DNA of 41,074 nt from Microseira wollei NIES-4236. Lineage in GTDB: Bacteria > Cyanobacteriota > Cyanobacteriia > Cyanobacteriales > Aerosakkonemataceae. The notes below the pieces were generated by a model, which made no database searches, had not been told where the DNA came from, and saw only the letters and a list, made by a program, of their open reading frames with translations. The position numbers and the translations under genes are program-made. Positions 30,396-38,770 of this stretch are shown one piece after another. The DNA is taken from NCBI RefSeq assembly GCF_020521235.1, contig NZ_BLAY01000093.1, forward strand, positions 1 to 41,074, read 5' to 3'. How positions within the stretch are numbered: position 1 is the first letter of the stretch; every line of letters starts with the position of its first letter.

Positions 30396-31967
30396 CTAAA
30401 GTCCTGACTCCGGTTTATATTTTGATCCATCAGGCATAATCGCACCATCAAGGATAGCACCTCTCAAGTCAGAAATGCTCACTTTTGCACCTTTTAGATT
30501 TGCACCCATTAGGTAGGCATCCTTGAGGTTAGCACCACTCAAATTAGCCTTCTTCAATTTGGCACCGCTCAGGTTAGCATTGCTAAAGTCAGCACAAATT
30601 AAGTTAGCGCTACTGAGGTTGGCACTACTGAGGTTTGCCTGATTCAAGCGAGCAAAACTCAGGTTGGCACCCTCGAGATTAGTAGCAATAAGTTTAGCCT
30701 TACTGAGGTTAGCATTATCGAGGTTGGCGTGGCTCAGATTACCATTACTAAGATCGGCTTCACTCAAATTGGCTTCACTGAGATTGGCGTTAGGGATATA
30801 AATATCATCTAACTCTGCACCAGGAGCATCCAATTCTCTAAGAGAAACACCATCCTGATTCAAATCTTGGAGTGCTAAGATTCTTGCATAACTTTTTCTG
30901 ATGCCGTGGGATCCATCAACTACACTCCAAGCTTGGTAGTGAAATTGTTTTTTGCGATCGGGAGCTTCCTTAACGAATAGAACTAAGGCAATTATGAGAC
31001 TGACAACATCAGCGGACTCCAGAGCGTCTGCCAGCAGAGAATTGTCATCGGCTATCACAAAAAGTATTGTGACTATGACGGCTGAAACAATAGCAATTAA
31101 CCATGATGGTTGTGTCCAAAAAGCGTCGATAGCTTTCCCCGGAATTTCTTTGAGGATGGCTAGCCACTTCTGTATTGATAATTGGGGCAGAAGTTGCCGA
31201 TAACTGTCGCTGATTTTCCCTAGAATTGCTTTGAGGAATTCACCATCCCACTGTGATACTAAAGGCTTTTTCTGTTGCTCTACTTGCGGCTGAAGTTGCT
31301 GGGATTCGTTTAGTAGTTCTGCCTTGGATTCTGAAGGCTGCTTAATCGTTGCTGCTGTTTCATTTCGGACAACTTTTGGTTGATTATCTACACCAGCACC
31401 TTTTAACATCTCCGTGGTAATTGCTCTGTAAGCAGCTACCCACGCTTGCTTAACTTCACTGGTCCAATCTTGCTCGAGGTACTGCTCCAAAGTAGAAAGC
31501 AGTGCTGCTCCAACTGGTCCGTAAGATTTGGGAATTACTCCATAGCCAACCTGTCTAGCTCCCAGAGCTTTGAGTACTTCCCCTAAAGCTTCTGGATTCC
31601 GTAAACCTTCTACCACCAATACCAGAGAATTAAGTAGCTTTTTCTGCTGCTTTTCCATGTCGGTACTAGCAAACAGCGGTTTCACCTCTGGGTGCGCTGT
31701 AAACAGGTTTTCGTAGAAGCTGGCGGCAAATTCATCGCCACGTGGTTTAATTTTTTCAAAGCTGCTTTGTATTAACTCTACGGGTAATTTTTCTGGCTCT
31801 GTTAGAGCGACTTCCTCCAGTGTGTTCCCATCTGGTGTGGCTGGTGTCGCCTCCGCCTGTTCCTTTGGAATTTCCTGGTTCGGGAATTCAACTTGTGGTG
31901 ACTGATTTGGAAGAGCTTTTCCCAATAAGTTAAATGAAAATTTACCAGAGCGAGGATTGATTTCCAT
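30396..31967 (-). CDS. Globin-like / transmembrane / pentapeptide-repeat fusion protein
   Basis: Residues about 60-195 match a flavohaemoglobin-type globin domain: SFYENLFTAHPEVKPLF (Tyr85 at B10, Phe99 at CD1), Gln107/108 near E7, and GARQVGYGVIPKSYGPVGAALL. The proximal haem ligand (His in KH/RH of this motif) is replaced by Gln139, so ordinary haem binding is doubtful. Two hydrophobic segments (about 290-312 and 322-338) follow, then about 25 pentapeptide repeats (ANLSxANLS, about 390-500) forming a right-handed beta helix. It may be a membrane-anchored sensor or scaffold. The N-terminal 60 residues are Pro/Gln-rich and probably disordered. Confidence 0.85.
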   Translation of the reverse strand: MEINPRSGKFSFNLLGKALPNQSPQVEFPNQEIPKEQAEATPATPDGNTLEEVALTEPEKLPVELIQSSFEKIKPRGDEFAASFYENLFTAHPEVKPLFASTDMEKQQKKLLNSLVLVVEGLRNPEALGEVLKALGARQVGYGVIPKSYGPVGAALLSTLEQYLEQDWTSEVKQAWVAAYRAITTEMLKGAGVDNQPKVVRNETAATIKQPSESKAELLNESQQLQPQVEQQKKPLVSQWDGEFLKAILGKISDSYRQLLPQLSIQKWLAILKEIPGKAIDAFWTQPSWLIAIVSAVIVTILFVIADDNSLLADALESADVVSLIIALVLFVKEAPDRKKQFHYQAWSVVDGSHGIRKSYARILALQDLNQDGVSLRELDAPGAELDDIYIPNANLSEANLSEADLSNGNLSHANLDNANLSKAKLIATNLEGANLSFARLNQANLSSANLSSANLICADFSNANLSGAKLKKANLSGANLKDAYLMGANLKGAKVSISDLRGAILDGAIMPDGSKYKPESGL

Positions 31968-32011
31968 ATTTTTTCCCTGAATTGAAAGCTAACTCACTCA
32001 TGCCTGACATA

Positions 32012-32152
32012 ACGCAAGTTGCTAGTTATAAACAAGGGCGTTGCCAGCTTGCTAATTGCTAATTGCAAGCTTGCTAATATAGGATTTTTACCAATCTCGC
32101 CATTAGCCATTAGCCATTAGCCGCTCTTCGTGAGATAACTAGCAACTTGAGT
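32012..32152. mobile_element. MITE with ACGCAAGTTGC ends, copy 5
   Basis: A 141-bp element with ends ACGCAAGTTGCTAGTTA and the complement of ACTCAAGTTGCTAGTTA, STRR and AAGCTTGC units inside. The right flank is TATTA; the left is ACATA, so the duplication is not preserved. It lies directly after the stop codon of the small gene at 32155. Confidence 0.8.
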
Positions 32153-32154
32153 TA

Positions 32155-32316
32155 TTACAAATCTAAATTTTCCAATTCGTAAAACAGGGCAGCCATAAAC
32201 TGCCGTGCATCCTTTATGCCCATCTCTCCCAGGGCTTTCCACTCCTCAGTACTGTAATCTAAATCAAGACCCATCACTTCTTGCGTCCAATAAGGCAAAT
32301 TAGATGGGTTTTCCAT
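32155..32316 (-). CDS. Small hypothetical protein, 53 residues
   Basis: A short frame, MENPSNLPYWTQEVMGLDLDYSTEEWKALGEMGIKDARQFMAALFYELENLDL. It has the acidic, aromatic-rich look of a real small protein rather than of translated repeats. I do not recognise it. The TAA stop falls in the TATTA target flank of the adjacent element. The start is 4 bp from another repeat family (ATATCATGTCCG), so the gene is squeezed between two elements. Confidence 0.5.
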   Translation of the reverse strand: MENPSNLPYWTQEVMGLDLDYSTEEWKALGEMGIKDARQFMAALFYELENLDL

Positions 32317-32322
32317 TAGCTC

Positions 32323-32484
32323 ATATCATGTCCGGTAGCAACGGTTGTGTAACTGCTAATAGCTAATAGCTAATCGCTAATGGCTGCTCTGGAGGCAATT
32401 GACAAGCTTGCAATTAGCAAGCGAGCAATTAGCAAGCGAGCAATTAGCCATCCATACACTACCGATCTCTCGCGGACATGATAT
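32323..32484. mobile_element. MITE-like element with ATATCATGTCCG ends, complete copy
   Basis: A 162-bp element with perfect 12-bp terminal inverted repeats (ATATCATGTCCG and CGGACATGATAT). Inside are STRR units (GCTAATA, GCAATTAGC) and short AAGCGAGC repeats. TA at both edges could be a target duplication as in Tc1/IS630 elements. Confidence 0.75.
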
Positions 32485-33199
32485 CACAGGTCATCTTCAA
32501 GAGATCTGGTCCTGAAGTATGTTCTCTAGGCTTTGTTGCCAAACAAAAGGAAAGCAGTTTTCTTAAATTGCTTTCTGGGGGAATCGAGATCAGAAAAGCC
32601 ATGTTTTGTGCCAGAAAAATTTTTATAATTTCATAACTATTTATTCCTATTTTCCTGGTGAGCGAGTATTTTTTTTGGGTATGATCTATTAGATTATGCA
32701 CCAGCCAAGATTTTGCTATAAATTTTATTTCCTATAGCCCAAGCCGTATTTATGGCAGAGATTGCTCAGTTGTAATTTGCCTAAACCATTGTTTTGATAG
32801 TTTTTGTTGCTCATTTTTTCACCTGCTTGGTTATCTAGGTATTTAGAGGAGAGATTTACTGCCAATTAGCCTGAATCAACAACTGCCAACAGGGGAGGAA
32901 ATAGTTTGCTATCGCGTGAATTTTGTCCTGGTGCCCTGATATTGTTGGTTCTTGCTTAATTATTTGCCTTCTTTTTCTAAGTTGGCTTTTGCCTTGCGAG
33001 GTAGGTTCTAAAAAAGTACTTTCTTTGTTGACAGTGAGACGAACTTTAATTACCGAAAATCAAAGCCTACAACTTTATAGGGTAATAGAACATGTCCGTA
33101 AAGTCTAATGCTTTATAAGCATCACACTTAGAATTTTTAGGCATACCCGATTTTTCCGACTTTTGCTACTTTCCTAGCATCAAGCAAGTATGCACTGCC

Positions 33200-33322
33200 G
33201 ACATCAGAACTGCCTATACCCAAGTTGGTGCAAGCTTTGAAGCGGAAGCTCCCGACACGGTGACGCAAGGAAACCCCATGGTAGGAGTCAGGGGATTCCA
33301 ACAAGGAATAATGTTCTTCTAG
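33200..33322 (+). pseudogene. Possible relic of a transposase-type gene 3' end
   Basis: A plus-strand frame reads SIKQVCTADIRTAYTQVGASFEAEAPDTVTQGNPMVGVRGFQQGIMFF and ends in TAG. The style resembles C-terminal tails of IS200/IS605 TnpB proteins in cyanobacteria, but no RuvC motif or zinc finger is present upstream. Weak support. Confidence 0.25.
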
Positions 33323-33385
33323 CGCGTTTAAATTCGGGAGATTCAAGACCAGGTGCAGAGATCAAAAGAAGGGTGCATTCTTAGC

Positions 33386-33461
33386 GTCACCCCAACTCCT
33401 TTGTCACCCCAACTCCTTTGTCACCCCAACTCCTTTGTCACCCCTTCTCCCCAACTCCTTT
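33386..33461. repeat. 17-bp tandem repeat (GTCACCCCAACTCCTTT)
   Basis: Three exact copies starting at 33386, 33403 and 33420, then a degenerate fourth. It is a non-coding, slippage-type array. Confidence 0.85.
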
Positions 33462-33489
33462 GTCTTCTTGGTCATTGCACAATGCCGCG

Positions 33490-33538
33490 ATTGCGCCTCT
33501 AGCTTTACCAGGTTCCCTACCTGGTAACGAGGCGCAAT
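33490..33538. repeat. Long imperfect hairpin
   Basis: ATTGCGCCTC and TACCAGGT pair with ACCTGGTA and GAGGCGCAAT around a 5-nt loop. It is located just downstream of the DUF1838 stop and could act as a terminator, though without a T-run. Confidence 0.6.
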
Positions 33539-33565
33539 CTGGAATGCTTCAATTGGCAATTAATC

Positions 33566-34372
33566 TTAGTCTTCCCCTGCTGGTAAGGGAAACCTTTCCC
33601 CTGCTAAATAAGCATCAAAATGCTTTTTAAAGTATGTCCAAGAAGTCATATCGCTATCTAACGGTGCTTTGGGAGCATTTTTATACAAAGGCACCCGCGT
33701 ATTAATTTCATCTTGCAGCACTTGGGGTAATTCGGTGATATCTTTCACCTTAAGACCGTTGGCACTATATATTAAATGACCAGGGCGATTTCCCATTTTC
33801 ATCCAAGGAACCCAAGGCCCAATTCTATCCCAACTTATCAACATTTTAGAAACTGAAACAACTTCTGGGTCGAGCAATTCTTGCGTAGGAACCGTGAGTT
33901 TAAATAATTCAGCTGCTTGATAGGTAGCTTGGGGACTGTATTCGGCAAATTTCGGCTCTTCTGCTAGGGGATTTGGGTAGGTGGAAAATAAATCAAATAC
34001 AAAGGTTGTAATTTTCCCATTAACTTGGGCGGGAAACGTTCCTTTAAAATGCCCTTCAACGGGATTATTAGCCACGTGCATAACTGTTAGGGTTTCTCCC
34101 GTCCAGGGGTTTTCCCATTTGTGCATAATTTCTCCCGTACTGGGGTCAAGATAATAAGTTAATTCCCTAGAAGTAAACTCCCAAGTATCATCGGGATTGG
34201 CGATGCATCTGCTGACGCTCATTCCAGCTATACCGAACAATCGCCTTTTCTTTTCGTTGGGAACAAAAGCGTAAATCGAACCAGTCCAAGTAAGAAAGCT
34301 TTGATTACCATCGAGGGAAGCGCGTGCTTTGACCCATTGTTTGGTATCAAATTCTTTGACTTCGTTGATCAT
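33566..34372 (-). CDS. DUF1838 family protein
   Basis: 268 residues matching DUF1838: FLTWTGSIYAFVPNEKKRRLFGIAGMSVSRC, YYLDPSTGEIMHKWENPWTGETLTVMHVANNPV, and SWDRIGPWVPWMKMGNRPGHLIYSANGLK. Rich in beta strands and Trp/Tyr; members occur in cyanobacteria and proteobacteria and no function is established. No signal peptide in this copy. Its upstream spacer carries four palindromes. It is monocistronic and precedes a hairpin. Confidence 0.85.
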   Translation of the reverse strand: MINEVKEFDTKQWVKARASLDGNQSFLTWTGSIYAFVPNEKKRRLFGIAGMSVSRCIANPDDTWEFTSRELTYYLDPSTGEIMHKWENPWTGETLTVMHVANNPVEGHFKGTFPAQVNGKITTFVFDLFSTYPNPLAEEPKFAEYSPQATYQAAELFKLTVPTQELLDPEVVSVSKMLISWDRIGPWVPWMKMGNRPGHLIYSANGLKVKDITELPQVLQDEINTRVPLYKNAPKAPLDSDMTSWTYFKKHFDAYLAGERFPLPAGED

Positions 34373-34422
34373 ATATATAGCCTTGCCAATCCCGATGTAC
34401 TTATTATTTCATTTATTGATGC

Positions 34423-34455
34423 AGAAACCCGGTTTCTTCAAGAAACCGGGTTTCT
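34423..34455. repeat. Perfect 16-bp palindrome (AGAAACCCGGTTTCTT)
   Basis: One central base separates the arms. Member of the same family as 4169, 17200 and 38699. It lies about 50 bp upstream of the DUF1838 start. Confidence 0.85.
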
Positions 34456-34492
34456 CTAGTAATAGATTCGCCAATTGTCTGCAACGCTCACC

Positions 34493-34603
34493 GCCACATG
34501 CTAAAGCATGTGGCTACACAAACGAAGCCTGCCTTCGCAGGCTCAAATCAAATGCAGCCCGCCTTCGCGGGCTTTATTTTTACAGCCACACCCTTAAGGG
34601 TGT
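34493..34603. repeat. Cluster of four palindromes
   Basis: Stems at 34493-34514 (GCCACATGCT), 34526-34543 (AGCCTGC), 34556-34573 (AGCCCGC, followed by TTATTTTT) and 34588-34603 (ACACCCTT). They lie between the AbrB-type gene end and the DUF1838 promoter. The third has terminator form on the plus strand, where no gene ends, so it is more likely a dispersed repeat. Confidence 0.7.
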
Positions 34604-34629
34604 CGGATGCAAGGCTTTTTCTCACCTGC

Positions 34630-35787
34630 TCACCTGCTCACCCTCTTACCTGCATTCTTGGAGGTATTTGCACCGGAGAGGCGACGTTCGAGATAGTCAA
34701 TTAAGAATATCCACGCGGGTAGAGAGGCGTTGAGTCCCATCAGTCGCACGAGGTGTCCGGCGGTGACGATTTCGACGTTACGATCTAAGGCGAGGGAGAC
34801 TAAAATCATTTCTGGTGCGCCTCCTGGTGCGGTGACTAAAATACAAGTTAGCCAATCCCAGGAGGTTAATTGATGAGCGATTGCCGCCGCTATCAATCCC
34901 GCTCCAATTATCAATCCGACGGGGATTAAAGCATATCCTACCGCTTTTTTGCTCAAATAAGGTTGATTTCCCCAATGTTCGCCGACGGCGACTCCCAGTA
35001 ACACTTGACCGATTAAATTCACCAGTTTCGGGGGAGTAAAATCTAAGTCGGCAATGAAGGGAAGGTAATTCAACATTGGATTGAATATTATCCCCACAAT
35101 TAACGCGCCAAAAAAGGGCGCGGCGGGAATTTTTAGCAACGTGGCAGAGCGAACGCCTAACAATGCGATCGCTAATGCTAAAACTAATAACGGTAGCCCT
35201 TGAATATCGATATTAAACAACTTGGGAGAAATCCCTACGCTCGCACCCGTGCTATCCCCTGCTAATAGCCTCGCTACGAACGGAATTGTCAAAACAACGG
35301 TGGTAACGCGGAGACTTTGAACTAACGCCACTTGGGAAACATTTCTACCATAATCAGCCGCGATACTCGACATAATTCCTACCCCACCCGGAGCGGTAGC
35401 GAGCATCGCATTAAACAAGTTTACTTTGCTAATGCGCGAGTAGAAATAGCCGATGAAAGTTCCGGTTACCAGACTAAATAATGTCAGCAGGATCAAAACG
35501 TGTAATTGGGAGGTAATTGCGGCTAGGTTGCTGGAAGCAATCGCAAATCCAATACTCAGTCCTACCAGGGTTTGTCCGATTTGTCTGGCTTTTTTATTCG
35601 GTTTAGGAGTTATTCTGTAAAAAATTTGGTAAGCTTTATAGACTAACGCTCCAGAAGCGATGCCCCCAAATAACCAAGCAACACCACCAATGCCGAATTT
35701 TGTTATTGCTATACCAAGGGTTATAGCGAGAAGCAGTTCTAAAACAACAATTGCTATGAGATGTTTTGTAGATAAGCTTTTATTCAC
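34630..35787 (-). CDS. AbrB-type (PF05145) membrane protein
   Basis: 385 residues with about 11 hydrophobic segments and the duplicated AbrB module: NAMLATAPGGVGIMSSIAADYGRNVSQVALVQSLRV in the first half and CILVTAPGGAPEMILVSLALDRNVEIVTAGHLVRL in the second. The family (once called ammonia monooxygenase-like) is a set of inner-membrane transporter-like proteins of unknown substrate; it is unrelated to the AbrB transcription factor. Start ATG at 35787. A palindrome suited to regulator binding lies about 45-70 bp upstream. Confidence 0.88.
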   Translation of the reverse strand: MNKSLSTKHLIAIVVLELLLAITLGIAITKFGIGGVAWLFGGIASGALVYKAYQIFYRITPKPNKKARQIGQTLVGLSIGFAIASSNLAAITSQLHVLILLTLFSLVTGTFIGYFYSRISKVNLFNAMLATAPGGVGIMSSIAADYGRNVSQVALVQSLRVTTVVLTIPFVARLLAGDSTGASVGISPKLFNIDIQGLPLLVLALAIALLGVRSATLLKIPAAPFFGALIVGIIFNPMLNYLPFIADLDFTPPKLVNLIGQVLLGVAVGEHWGNQPYLSKKAVGYALIPVGLIIGAGLIAAAIAHQLTSWDWLTCILVTAPGGAPEMILVSLALDRNVEIVTAGHLVRLMGLNASLPAWIFLIDYLERRLSGANTSKNAGKRVSR

Positions 35788-35830
35788 AAGCGAATCCTCT
35801 TCCGTTTTCCGCGAAAATGAGTTTTACTTA

Positions 35831-35858
35831 TATCAATAATTGTTTTAATTTATTGATA
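35831..35858 (-). promoter_or_regulatory. Operator-like inverted repeat upstream of the AbrB-type gene
   Basis: TATCAATAA (35831-35839) and TTATTGATA (35850-35858) form a perfect 9-bp inverted repeat with 10-bp spacing, 44 bp upstream of the start codon. Size and position fit a dimeric regulator site, such as a LysR-type protein. No such regulator is encoded nearby. Confidence 0.4.
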
Positions 35859-36092
35859 GTAGAAAACCAGGGTAACCAAGCATACGGGTTGCCTACTATG
35901 AGCTAGTATAACAGTTGTAAAGAATTATTGCAAGTATTTTTACTCATATTGAGTAGGGTGCGTTAGGCAAAAGCCGTAACGCACCGAGAGCCTTGAGGGT
36001 GCGTTACAGCTTTTGCTAATTGCTAATTGCTAATTGCCGCTACAAGGAGTAATTCTGATGCAACCAGAAACGATATAATGCATTTTAATCCA

Positions 36093-36120
36093 ATTACCAA
36101 TTACCAATTACCAATTACCA
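36093..36120. repeat. STRR heptamer array (ATTACCA x4)
   Basis: Four exact units end at the base immediately adjoining the stop codon of the PEP mutase-family gene. Confidence 0.9.
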
Positions 36121-36984
36121 CTACTCTTTAAATTGCTGCTCGATTTGGAGATATTTAGAAACGCCGATGAGTTCTTGAAAGTCTTTGAAACTAACCAAGT
36201 CTTTCAAATTAGCTGTGGTTCCTTGTTCTTTTAACTGACGCAAGCAAGCAGTCATTACCTGTGTCACCGCCAGCAGGGTAGAAACGGGGAAAAAGACTAT
36301 TTTGAAGCCGAGTTGCTGTAACTCCGATGCAGAAAGTTGGGGAGTTTTACCGCCTTCAATCATATTGGCGACTAACGGCACATCTGGGAAAGCAGCGACG
36401 ATGGCTTTCAATTCCTCAACCGACTGGGGCGCTTCCACAAATAGGATATCAGCCCCCGCTGCAATATAAGCGCGACCGCGATGAATTGCTTCTTCTAAAC
36501 CTAGCGGCGCACGGGCATCGGTACGTGCAATGATTGCTAACCCACTGTCACCCCGCGCTTGGACTGCGGCGCGAATTTTCCCTGCATGTTCCGCCATGGG
36601 GATGACGCGCTTGCCTTCAAAATGACCGCATTTTTTAGGCCATTCTTGGTCTTCTAAAAGTATCCCAGCTATCCCTAATTGCACGGCATCTTTTACTGTC
36701 CGAATAACGTTTAAAGCATTGCCATATCCAGTGTCCATATCGGCAATTAGGGGAATATTAACCGATTGGGCGATCCGCCCTACACTGTAGAGCATTTCGG
36801 TAGCCGTGAGCAACCCGTAATCCGGCAAACCGAGGGTAGAAGCGGCAATACCAAAACCGCTAGTAGCAAGAACTTCAAAGCCCAATTGTTCGGCTAGTTT
36901 GGCTCCCAGACAATCGTATATGCCTGGAATTACTAGGATTTCAGGACGTTTGAGTAACTGTCGCAATTTTTGGCTAGAGGACAT
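36121..36984 (-). CDS. Isocitrate lyase / PEP mutase superfamily enzyme
   Basis: 287 residues of the TIM-barrel family that makes or breaks C-C or C-P bonds next to a carboxylate. LIADMDTGYGN carries the Mg-binding aspartates, LLEDQEWPKKCGHFEGKRVIP carries the KKCGH loop with the Cys of true lyases, and IIARTDAR follows. Short stand-alone members include 2-methylisocitrate lyase, oxaloacetate decarboxylase and carboxyphosphonoenolpyruvate mutase; the KKCGH Cys favours a lyase. The exact substrate is open. ATG 36984 is preferred to an upstream TTG. The stop codon abuts an STRR array. Confidence 0.85.
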   Translation of the reverse strand: MSSSQKLRQLLKRPEILVIPGIYDCLGAKLAEQLGFEVLATSGFGIAASTLGLPDYGLLTATEMLYSVGRIAQSVNIPLIADMDTGYGNALNVIRTVKDAVQLGIAGILLEDQEWPKKCGHFEGKRVIPMAEHAGKIRAAVQARGDSGLAIIARTDARAPLGLEEAIHRGRAYIAAGADILFVEAPQSVEELKAIVAAFPDVPLVANMIEGGKTPQLSASELQQLGFKIVFFPVSTLLAVTQVMTACLRQLKEQGTTANLKDLVSFKDFQELIGVSKYLQIEQQFKE

Positions 36985-37189
36985 AAACAAAAAGGGGAGG
37001 ACACTTTAAGGTAAAAACATCTCCCTCTGAGAATACAGCTAATTGGCTCACCTCGGATCGATCTTGCTAATTTTCCTGAACGAGCGCAAGATAGAGTAAT
37101 TGTCCTGGAGAATGGCTGGTAAGCAGAGCAAGTACATAAATGCAATACCAACCGCTCTCTCCCAACCTGCAAAGAAGAGCAAAAGTACA

Positions 37190-37936
37190 ATGTCAGAGCA
37201 AACCTTATTAAATGGCAATGAAGATCTATCCGCCCAAACTTATGAGTTCTTCAATAACCAGTGGAAGCTCTATCAAAAAGTAATGACCAACAATTACATG
37301 GGACACCGGGAACTTTACAGCATCCTGCATGAATTTTTAGCCAGCTACTTTCAAAAACCCTTTTCCCTGCTTGACCTCGGTTGCGGCGACGCCAGCTTTA
37401 TTGCACAGGCTTTATTGCATACTACTATTGTTTCCTACAAGGGCATTGACTTATCCGAGACGGCTCTGAAAATTGCCCTGGATAATATGGAGTTTGGTGC
37501 TTACGAAAAAAGCTTTATCCAGGGCAATCTGTTTGAAGTTGTGCCTGAATTGGTACAACAGAAAGAGGATAGTTTCGATACTATTCTGGCCTCTTTTACC
37601 TTGCATCATCTGAGTCTTGCTCAAAAAGACTTGATTGTAGGTGAAATTTACCGTCTGCTTCAAGGTGGTGGGGTGTTTATTTTAATCGATATTGTTCGCC
37701 GAGAAGCAGAGAATCGAGAGGATTATCTTAGACGCTATCAGGAAGGTATCCGTCAACACTGGTCTTTACTTACTCCTCAAGAAATTGTAATGTCTGAAGA
37801 GCATATGTGTTCCTCTGATTTTCCTGAAACTCAGGCAACTTTTTACGAACTTGCCAGAAAGCATAATTTTAGTCGCTGGGATTGTCTCTATCGCGATCCG
37901 CTCGACACGACACAATTGTTGTGTTTTTACCAATAA
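37190..37936 (+). CDS. Class I SAM-dependent methyltransferase
   Basis: 248 residues. LLDLGCGDASFIAQAL is the SAM-binding motif I, YKGIDLSETALKIA supplies the acidic residue after strand 2, and DTILASFTLHHLSLAQKD plus YRLLQGGGVFILIDI complete the fold (methyltransferase type 12). The acceptor is unknown. The ATG at 37190 has AAGAAGAG at proper distance; a start at 37112 would add 26 poorly conserved-looking residues. It is divergent from the PEP mutase-family gene, with no operon partner. Confidence 0.85.
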   Translation: MSEQTLLNGNEDLSAQTYEFFNNQWKLYQKVMTNNYMGHRELYSILHEFLASYFQKPFSLLDLGCGDASFIAQALLHTTIVSYKGIDLSETALKIALDNMEFGAYEKSFIQGNLFEVVPELVQQKEDSFDTILASFTLHHLSLAQKDLIVGEIYRLLQGGGVFILIDIVRREAENREDYLRRYQEGIRQHWSLLTPQEIVMSEEHMCSSDFPETQATFYELARKHNFSRWDCLYRDPLDTTQLLCFYQ

Positions 37937-38130
37937 TTTAGGGATTGGTAATTGCCTTGACCGCTTTGAGTAATTCCGATGCCAGCGGAAACAATATACC
38001 TCTGTTGAAAGTCAAGTCAAAGACTGCTCGTGTCGCCTATCCCACAAGAGTTTTTGCAGGAGTTTATTGAGCGCTCGCTCGCATATTTTACCCGGAGCGC
38101 ACCTCCACCCATCATCCCCGACCGCACCTC

Positions 38131-38159
38131 TTGACGGTTGGAACCAATACCGCTATGCT
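38131..38159 (+). promoter_or_regulatory. Sigma70-type promoter
   Basis: TTGACG (38131-38136) and TATGCT (38154-38159) are separated by 17 bp. Both hexamers differ from consensus at one or two positions. Transcription would begin near 38166, giving a leader of about 230 nt for the gene at 38397. Confidence 0.6.
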
Positions 38160-38167
38160 CAACAACT

Positions 38168-38353
38168 ATAGGTTGCCAGACCTAAACTGGACGGCAACCT
38201 ATATGGCTCGAAAATCTAGTTTCGCTGCCCAAAGCCGCTGCAAACGGCAATGGACAGCTTGACCCCCCAAACTGTGTAAGCAGTCGGGAGGCTAATTGAG
38301 AATTTTAACATTCTCTGGAGCCACCCTGCTTTGCGTTGCCGTGCGGGGTGGCT
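38168..38353 (+). ncRNA. Structured 5' leader or small RNA candidate
   Basis: Hairpins: ATAGGTTGCC/GGCAACCTAT (38168-38202), GAGAAT/ATTCTC (38298-38315) and AGCCACCC/GGGTGGCT (38319-38353). The last is followed by AGATTTTTGGCTTTT and could terminate transcription about 40 nt before the next start codon. This is the layout of an attenuator or of a stand-alone RNA of about 200 nt. No known class is recognised. Confidence 0.4.
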
Positions 38354-38396
38354 AGATTTTTGGCTTTTCCAGACCAAAAATGTAGGAGAAAATATC

Positions 38397-38660
38397 ATGG
38401 CAGAAGATTTTCGTTCGGATTCATTCGGATCGGACAGTTCTAATTCCCAACCAGCGGAACCAGAACGGGAAGCTGTGCGGATTCTGATTATCAGTTCCGC
38501 CGCCGGAATCCGAGAAACGATCAACTCGTTGTATCAAAAAGACTTTGCACTGGTAGACGAGTGGACGCCAGTGCAACCCGCAGTCAATTATCCAGGCGAG
38601 TTGGTGACGATTCTCGTGCGCTATCGTAACCGACAAGAAGGCGATTCGCTGACGCGATAG
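38397..38660 (+). CDS. Hypothetical protein, 87 residues
   Basis: An acidic, Ser-rich N-terminus (MAEDFRSDSFGSDSSNSQPAEPERE) followed by a compact domain, VRILIISSAAGIRETINSLYQKDFALVDEWTPVQPAVNYPGELVTILVRYRN. This looks like a conserved cyanobacterial protein, but I do not recognise a family. ATG 38397 is chosen because AGGAG lies 8 nt upstream; a longer frame starts inside the leader hairpin. It is followed by a strong palindrome at 38699. Confidence 0.7.
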   Translation: MAEDFRSDSFGSDSSNSQPAEPEREAVRILIISSAAGIRETINSLYQKDFALVDEWTPVQPAVNYPGELVTILVRYRNRQEGDSLTR

Positions 38661-38698
38661 CGATAGCTTCACGCGCATCGGGACGGTAAAAAACCTGA

Positions 38699-38731
38699 AG
38701 AATCCGGGTTTCTCTAAGAAACCCGGATTCT
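38699..38731. terminator. Palindrome after the 87-residue gene
   Basis: A 15-bp perfect stem (AGAATCCGGGTTTCT) with a 3-nt loop. A plausible terminator for the upstream gene and a member of the dispersed AAACCCGG palindrome family. Confidence 0.5.
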
Positions 38732-38770
38732 GTGGATCGCACAAAACCCACCGATGCACAATAAAGCGAT

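Larger units (their letters stand above)
32317..33565. other. Gene-poor 1.25-kb region of repeats and possible relics
   Basis: Holds an ATATCATGTCCG-end element, about 600 bp of AT-rich sequence without credible genes, a plus-strand relic frame ending at 33322, a 17-bp tandem repeat and a long hairpin. Short frames on both strands lack family resemblance and ribosome sites. Confidence 0.55.
35788..36120. other. Intergenic region upstream of the AbrB-type gene
   Basis: This 333-bp spacer holds an operator-like palindrome, a 9-bp-arm hairpin repeat (GGTGCGTTA, 35957-35985) with a partial third copy nearby, a CAACCAGAAACGATAT repeat end and an STRR array. No coding frame. Confidence 0.6.
37937..38396. 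other. Intergenic region and structured leader
   Basis: This 460-bp spacer includes a CAGCGGAAACAATATA repeat end near 37982, then a well-formed promoter and a leader of about 230 nt with several hairpins before the 87-residue gene. No coding frame of note. Confidence 0.5.

Noticed and set aside
32459-33108. Short frames in the gene-poor region (80 and 61 residues)
   Set aside because: No family resemblance, no ribosome sites, AT-rich composition, and one overlaps the ATATCATGTCCG element.
33137-33346. Minus-strand frame of 69 residues
   Set aside because: The plus-strand reading of the same DNA looks more like a relic coding tail, and neither has a usable start.
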